Source of the DNA: Pilasporangium apinafurcum
Taxonomy: Eukaryota > Oomycota > Peronosporomycetes > Pythiales > Pythiaceae
NCBI GenBank assembly: GCA_001600495.1
Contig: BCKE01000107.1
Location: forward strand, 1 to 45,311
Reading direction: 5' to 3'
DNA length: 45,311 nt
In this document: positions 40,177 through 45,311 of the stretch, one piece after another
How positions within the stretch are numbered: the first letter of the stretch is position 1
Layout: each line of letters starts with the position of its first letter
Notes under the pieces: generated by a model
Told to the model about the DNA's origin: nothing
Seen by the model: only the letters and a program-made list of their open reading frames with translations
The model's database searches: none
Translations under genes and position numbers: made by a program

Positions 40177-40285
40177 TTTTTCATATTCGATATACTGTTA
40201 TAATCTATTTATTTACTTGAAATGATTTTTCTTATTTATTAAATAATATATGAAAAATGGCCTTTATAAATAAGTTATTTTTCAT
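40177..40285. repeat. Three-copy inverted repeat in AT-rich DNA
   Basis: TTTTTCATAT (40177-40186) is matched by its reverse complement ATATGAAAAA (40248-40257), which overlaps ATGAAAAAT (40250-40258), itself paired with ATTTTTCAT (40277-40285). The arrangement could be the remains of a small inverted-repeat element. Confidence 0.6.
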
Positions 40286-40458
40286 GATTTGATAAATGAT
40301 TTCTATCCTGGTTTGTATAGGAAGACGAGCCATAGTGGCTGCGACAATCGGACGACGACTAGGTGAGTGGGAGGTTGCGGGGGAGTTGTAACGGCCAGCT
40401 GGATGGGTTTGGCATAGCGTAACGCATAAAGAATGAATAGGTTAAAAAAGTAAATCAA

Positions 40459-40476
40459 TAACTGTTATAACAGTTA
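40459..40476. repeat. 18-bp perfect palindrome
   Basis: TAACTGTTATAACAGTTA equals its own reverse complement. It contains two AACTG cores facing each other, the type of site bound by Myb-family proteins, which oomycetes use in developmental genes. Binding here is only a guess. Confidence 0.75.
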
Positions 40477-40976
40477 ATTTTTTAAAGGCTCTGGTCGTTT
40501 CGGTGTAGGTGGATAAAAAAACAAAAATGGTGATAATAAAGGAATGAGGTGCTCATTCTATCACATATCAGTGGCATATGCTATACGGATGATGATAACG
40601 AAGGAATGGGGAAAAATCGTAGGAAAGATGGCTAACTTTGGCTATTTTACCTGTAAAGGACACAAGGGGATAGGTGGATTGTAAAAAGATAGTAAAGGCG
40701 TAGAGAACATCTTAAATGTAGCCCCCACTTTTCGTCGTCATCGCTTTGGCTGTTACAGTAGAATTTTGATCAAGCAAAAACTGTCAAAAATTAAATGTTA
40801 TAGACATTTTAGACACGGTTGAATTATTTTCGACAAAAGTAAAAGTAGAAAAATGGAAAGTATCCTTTCGTCAGCATTATCTGTCCGTGTCAGGTGCATT
40901 AAGCATCCTTCCTCTCTTCCTCAAGTTCTCACTGTCTGTACACCTTCTACCATCACCAACCGCAGCAACAAGAGTG

Positions 40977-42088
40977 ATGGCGTGCGGACTGACGCCTGAT
41001 CTAGCGCGTATGCTGGCGCAAATGTCGGAAGAGAAAGAACGCAAAGTTGTGGAAGCCGAGCAACAGCTCCATGAAACGACCAAACACATCAAACAGGTTA
41101 AGCAGAAGATCGCCAAAATCGATGAAAAAAGTCAACAAAAAAAAGAACAGAGTGGCTATGTCGACTGGACATACACATACGAGAAATGGGATGCCTGGGA
41201 GGATCCCGAAGAACTCGCACGGAAGGAACAGGAGGCGCGTGAACGCAGCGAGCATGCCGCAAAGGCCCAGATTGGGTGCAACCACGATCATTCTGCGGTA
41301 CGTTTCACCATATGTCTTGTGACTGTGTATACCTACTCTAATTCAATGAAACGTTGGGATTTCAGGAGCAAAAATTAATGGATATGTCGACAGTGGAGAA
41401 GTTGGCTGCTTGCGACGAATTTCGCAAGCTTGGTAATCTTTTCTATGAGCAGGGCCAGTTTCAGCGTGCAGCCTACCATTACCACAAGGCATTGGTGTAC
41501 TTTGAATATATTTTCCCCGATAATGAGCCGGAAAACGAGCAGTTGGATGCACTAAAGCTGAAAGTCTTGCTCAACTTTGCGGCTTGTCGCCTCAAGACGT
41601 CCCATTTGGATGATGTGATCCATCATACCACCGAAGCGCTCTCCATTGATGCCGAGAATATCAAGGCACTCTATCGTCGCGCACAGGCATATCGACTCCG
41701 GGACGAATTTGATCTGGCGATGACAGATATCGCAAAAGCGATAGATTTGGCATCACACAAGGACCCTTTATTGGTTCAGGAGAAGACGCTATTACAGGCA
41801 AAGATAGCCGCCTACAAGCTCAAGAGCAGACAAGTGTCATCGGCCATGTTTGGTGGCGATAAGTCAGCTAATGGTACTCGAAAAAATGATGTTACCCGCA
41901 AGTATGGTTCTGGGTTGACCATGCCTGATTCCAGTGCGATGCTACTGGATCTGAAGAAGACAGCTGCGGCGTCGTCATCTTCCTCTGGGGCGATTTCATT
42001 CGATAGCTGGCAACCCAATACATGTGGACTGAAAGAACTCGAGACAGTCATCAGTTCGCTTCAAGCGTACAATATTAAGAGCAGTTGA
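40977..42088 (+). CDS. TPR co-chaperone-like protein
   Basis: Two exons (40977-41297, 41366-42088; 68-bp intron GTACGT...TTCAG) give 347 residues. The first exon is a charged helix (EEKERKVVEAEQQLHETTKH) followed by YVDWTYTYEKWDAWEDPEEL. That stretch resembles the W-x-x-W-D-P segment found near TPRs in RPAP3/SPAG1-like dynein or Hsp90 co-chaperones. The second exon has three tetratricopeptide repeats: FRKLGNLFYEQGQFQRAAYH, LLNFAACRLKTSHLDDVIHH and ALYRRAQAYRLRDEFDLAMT. After that comes a Ser-rich tail. Such TPR triplets bind the C-termini of Hsp70/Hsp90. The partner is inferred, not shown. The ATG at 40977 follows AGTG; the open frame extends 30 codons further upstream but only to a non-ATG codon. 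Confidence 0.82.
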
Positions 42089-42164
42089 TGTATCCATTGG
42101 ATGCAAACACAAATGTATTATTCTATAATGTAATTCTTGTTCGGTCGTTTGTACACACTGCTGT

Positions 42165-43810
42165 CTATTCGAACTTGAACGAATTGGACGCCATGGTAAT
42201 GGCACCGCACATATACGTGGAGCGCTTCTTCTTGTTCTTTTCCTTCGTGAAATCCTTACCTCGCACTTTCACGAGGATGTTGTTGGCTTTGCTGCCTACA
42301 CCATCATTTCCGAATGTTCCTGCATCTGTAGAAACAGAATCACATACGTGAGCAAAGCATAAAGAGATTCATGCACATATTTTTGTAAGTACGTACAGCT
42401 ATTATCGCGCAGAGTTTCGTCCACGATCTGCGTCGACCAGTACTCGCCGTCAACACGTTGGAAAGGTGTACCGGTTGATTTGCCATTCACCTGAGGTTTC
42501 TTCTCGATTTTTTTTGGTTGCCATTCGAGTGCAGCTTTTGCCGCAGCGACCCGTCGCTCTTCTTCCTTAGCATGTGCATCTGCGTCATCATCGCTGTCGG
42601 AATCCGAGTCCGAAGAACTCGATGACGAATCAGACGAGGAATCAGACGAGGAATCGGAACTGCTAACCTCCTCCTTCTTAGCCTTCTTGTTGCTGTTGGC
42701 AGTGGTGGGAGTGGCGTCTGCTTTCCGCTTCTTCGCTGGAACGGCAGCAGGTTTCTTTTTTGTCTTATCATCGTCATCAGAAGATGATGAATCCGAAGAA
42801 GAATTCGAAGAGCTGTCTGAAGATGAATCAGCTGCTGGTTTCTTTTTCGCAGCTGGTTGAGCGGTTTTCTTGGTCACTGGCTGTTGTTTCTTCTTTGCCT
42901 TGTCTTCTTCTTCACTTTCGTCATCGGAATCCGAGTCGGAACTGGAACTCGACGAGGAAGAAGCAGGCTTTGCTTTTGGCTTAGTAGCCGCAGCGACAAC
43001 CTTAGCCTTGGGTTTTGCTTTCTCATCTTCCGAGGAATCATCAGAGGAATCATCTGATGAATCCGACGAAGAAGATGACTCTTTGTTCTTCTTCCCAGCC
43101 GTACCGTTCGCTGGTTTCCCATTCATTTGCTTTAAAGCAGCAACTTTTTTCCCTGCGGATTTGCCTTCGTCATCAGATGAAGAGTCTGAACTGGAATCAG
43201 AGCTGCTGCTAGATGCTGCTTTCTTGGCTAGCACTGGAGCAGGTTTCTTAGCAGGAGTTGGTGCAGCTTTCTTCACAGGCGCTTCTTCTTCCGATTCAGA
43301 TGATGACGAAGATGACGAAGATGATGATGAAGAAGAAGATGATGAAGAAGAAGATGATGAAGCAGCTTTCTTCTTCGGTTTGGCCGCATCCACTACTGAT
43401 GACGCTGGAATATCGGCCTTTTTCGCCGGTTTATTCGATAAATAGAGCTTGTAGATCGTCAGCAAATCATCTTCAGGCCGGAAATTCTTTAAGCTCTATA
43501 GTCACAAAGAAAAAAACACCCAAAAAAAGCCCATGCGCATTTCATCAGTACATCACACAACATACCCATCTACCTCCATGCACTGTATACTGACCAATTT
43601 CGCTTCTTTCTCTAACGCCGCAGCAGATTTCTTCATACCGGAGCTCACCAGCAGTGCATGTATGAGTGGGTAGACGTCGCTAGCGACTGCATTCCCTTGT
43701 TTCTTGACCGCCATTGCCCTCAACTGCTTATCGAATTCGTTCAAAAGTGCACCAACAGATCCGACTTGTGCACACAACGTTTTGTGCTCCAGTCGATGAA
43801 AAGCGCCCAT
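42165..43810 (-). CDS. Nopp140/SRP40-like nucleolar phosphoprotein
   Basis: Three exons (43810-43595, 43495-42397, 42325-42165; introns 99 and 71 bp) join in frame to 491 residues. Exon 1 ends in a LisH motif (LIHALLVSSGMKKSAAALEK), as in Nopp140. Exon 2 holds about ten alternations of acidic Ser runs (SSSDSSSDSSSDD) and Lys/Pro/Ala spacers (KKAAPTPAKKPAPV), the CK2-phosphorylated repeats of the family. The C-terminus is the SRP40 domain, TPFQRVDGEYWST, then YAGTFGNDGVGSKANNILVK with VRGKDFTKEKNKKKRSTY, ending in NSFKFE. It is a nucleolar/Cajal-body chaperone for H/ACA and C/D snoRNPs. Exon 3 is needed for the domain. Without splicing the frame ends in unrelated sequence. Confidence 0.92.
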
Positions 43811-44167
43811 TTATAGAGGTTATTGCCTTAAATAACAATTCATTTTTAACAGGTAATTTATTTTAAAAGTGACCTTATAACGGGAATTATCAGAGCAATT
43901 CACTCTATATAGGGACAACTTCAACTCACAAAGCCCGCAACATTGGATGATTTGTTCGCGATGAGATGCTGGATATGAACGAGAATCGATTGATCTTAAG
44001 TGGCGCCCTATTGTCAACCATTCCCGCATAACTACACAAGGCAGTGTCTAATGCCGTGTATCTGCATGTTGTTCAGCTGCTGACCTTACCTCATCCGTGT
44101 GTATTGCTCCATTTATTACATTCGGCAGTGAGAATGTCACCCTTATCATCCATAAAAATATATAGCC
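43811..44167. other. Interval between the Nopp140 start and the transposase relic
   Basis: The 357 bp must include the Nopp140 promoter. No gene is seen. A terminal inverted repeat of the Tc1/IS630-like relic was looked for here and not found. Confidence 0.4.
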
Positions 44168-44799
44168 ATGAAATCAATTGTCGGGCGACAAATTTGTTTT
44201 CATCTTCGGATCCAAGGATTCACCTTCATCAAGATAGCTGAGATTCTTGATATAAGCAAACGAACCATTCAACATTGGCCCAGTGGTGTTAAGTTTGCAG
44301 TACGACCTCTCAATCGATCTCACGTGTGAAAATTGAATGACAACCAACTCGTCAATTTTTTCTCAATCGTAATACAAGCACACTTGCTAACAAAGTTGTT
44401 TTCGTGAAAAATACGTATGACGTTGATATCTCTCTACGAACAGTCCAGCGCATCTTGCTAGAACATAAAATCACGTACAAAAAGGCTTCCATTGCTTATC
44501 AAGAAGCCTGTAGCACACAACAACGCCATCTTTTGTCATCATTGTCCAAACATACAGAGAAAAAGTGGATAGCGTTGGATGAAGCAGCATTCTTTCTCAA
44601 TCACAGCCGAAAGTATGTATGGAGCATGAAAGATCAGAGAACTATTGTGAGAAAACCAGGAAGACGAGGAAATTTACATTTGTTGATCTTGGCGACATCA
44701 CCTAATGGGATTGTTGACTGGTGTTTGTTTTCAGGAAGTGTGAACTCGGTAAGTAAGAAGCTGCTACCCGTACAGACGTGGCCACAGAAGAAAAGCTAG
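44168..44799 (+). pseudogene. Decayed Tc1/mariner (IS630-like) transposase
   Basis: From ATG 44168 the frame reads MKSIVGRQICFHLRIQGF, then IKIAEILDISKRTIQHW, a helix-turn-helix of homeodomain-like transposases. It soon meets stops (near 44329 and 44406). In another frame, from about 44400, a second helix-turn-helix (DISLRTVQRILLEHKITYK) is followed by the DDE_3 start, KWIALDEAAFFLNHSRKYVW with the first catalytic Asp. GRRGNLHLLILATSPNGIVD and CLFSGSVNS come next. The second and third acidic residues are missing because the similarity stops near 44750. The gene is therefore broken in the middle and truncated at the end. No ends or TA duplication were identified. Confidence 0.75.
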
Positions 44800-45311
44800 G
44801 CAATGGTGCTGGTAGTAATTATGATCCAACTGCAATCTCTAGCGCAAGTTGATTAGCTTGCAGTGTTGGTAAATGCTCAAAATTGATATATTTTAGCACA
44901 CACAGTCCAGTTCTTCGAGTCCAAATTGCAGACTATTAGTTTTTGTAATGATGGCTACGCTTGTGCTGGGACAAAGAATTCTTGTTATTGAATGAATCCC
45001 CACGTTCTTCACAACAGATTTTTAGAAAAAATAAAAAAATGTCTCTCACTTTCACAAAAATAAAAAAAATGTTCCTTGAGAGTGAAAACTACATTACCTC
45101 AACAACAAAATAAAAACTACATGAAATATTACAATAGGAATTCATCCACTTTGTAAAAGGGTAACCCTTTTACTGGCTTACACTGTTGTGCAGTGAGGAA
45201 GCGCAATTGATTGGCGACGGACGTCGTCAATCAAAAGGAAAGGAAAGAGGAAAACCGAAAGAGACTTACTCTTTAGGAGGAAAATTAGGAACTGAATTAT
45301 TGTTTTAATAA
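44800..45311. other. Right-edge AT-rich region
   Basis: No gene is seen after the transposase relic. A quasi-palindrome lies at 45153-45173, and runs of AAAAATAAAAAAA near 45040-45070 suggest old transposon or spacer DNA. Confidence 0.45.
45153..45173. repeat. Perfect 10-bp inverted repeat with 1-base centre
   Basis: GTAAAAGGGT (45153-45162), centre A, ACCCTTTTAC (45164-45173). Almost no loop is left, so this is a dyad-symmetric site or two abutting element ends rather than a hairpin. Confidence 0.7.

Larger units (their letters stand above)
39857..40976. promoter_or_regulatory. Divergent promoter interval of the CAP and TPR genes
   Basis: The 1120 bp contain no supported gene. Notable sites are three copies of the palindrome CCAGCTGG (40096-40103, 40109-40116, 40395-40402), an 18-bp perfect palindrome at 40459-40476, and the inverted repeats at 40177-40285. 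The sequence GCTCATTCTA near 40551 resembles the first half of the oomycete initiator region, but it lies over 400 bp before the TPR start. Confidence 0.45.

Noticed and set aside
42870-43445. Long plus-strand open frame (191 codons) of Ser/Asp/Glu/Phe-rich composition
   Set aside because: It is the mirror of the Ser/Lys repeat exon of the Nopp140-like gene; the real gene has a LisH motif, spliced SRP40 domain and good splice sites on the other strand.
1-45311. tRNA and rRNA genes
   Set aside because: No stretch with a T-loop GGTTCGAATCC-like box and matching acceptor stem, and no rRNA-like sequence, was found by eye.

Overview
The window looks like nuclear DNA of an oomycete (stramenopile water mould or downy mildew type). 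It holds compact genes with short GT-AG introns, mostly 50-90 bp, in a tight mix of intronless and intron-bearing genes. The gene content is eukaryotic: AP-3 beta adaptin, CPT1, NSUN6, N6AMT1, MYG1, Nopp140 and ribosomal protein L11. There is an ankyrin-AGC kinase of protist style, and mobile DNA of the MULE, Fanzor and Tc1/IS630 types. The genus cannot be fixed from the sequence alone; the fairly AT-rich spacers would suit Albugo or a downy mildew better than Saprolegnia or Pythium, but that is only inference.

Layout. 1-960 shows no gene. 965-3526 (+) is a Trf4-like nucleotidyltransferase with two TRAF-type zinc fingers. 3581-4802 (-) is a three-exon dihydroorotase. 5119-6261 (-) is 60S ribosomal protein L11. 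6636-8881 (+) is a broken Fanzor (eukaryotic TnpB-like, RNA-guided nuclease family) gene. It is followed at 8896-9056 by a run of strong stem-loops placed where a Fanzor guide RNA would be expected. 9205-10989 and 19747-21525 (both +) are two paralogous multi-span membrane proteins of unknown family. Between them lie a small protein with a degenerate HAD-like motif (11718-12572, +), AP-3 beta (13009-16365, -) and, divergent from it, NSUN6 (16728-18290, +).

21.5-23.3 kb is unresolved, with coding-like scraps. 23377-23898 (+) is an acidic hypothetical protein. 24311-25451 (-) is a three-exon protein with an NPF...HG...W motif. 26289-28679 (+) is CPT1. 28918-31245 is an almost intact MULE transposon with 8-bp target duplications and long inverted ends. 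31894-32968 (+) is the six-exon N6AMT1/HemK2 methyltransferase. 33746-36640 (+) is a PH-coiled-coil-ankyrin-AGC kinase. 37099-38255 (+) is MYG1. 38456-39856 (-) is a secreted, Ser/Thr-rich, membrane-anchored CAP/PR-1-like protein. 40977-42088 (+) is a TPR co-chaperone-like protein. 42165-43810 (-) is a LisH/Nopp140-like nucleolar protein. 44168-44799 (+) is a decayed Tc1/IS630-like transposase.

The genes do not form one pathway; most are housekeeping genes in head-to-head or tail-to-tail pairs. The most unusual material is the Fanzor relic with its structured 3' flank, the duplicated unknown membrane-protein family, and the two domain fusions (TRAF fingers plus Trf4; PH plus ankyrin plus AGC kinase). 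All exon boundaries were placed by eye from GT-AG sites and reading-frame continuity.
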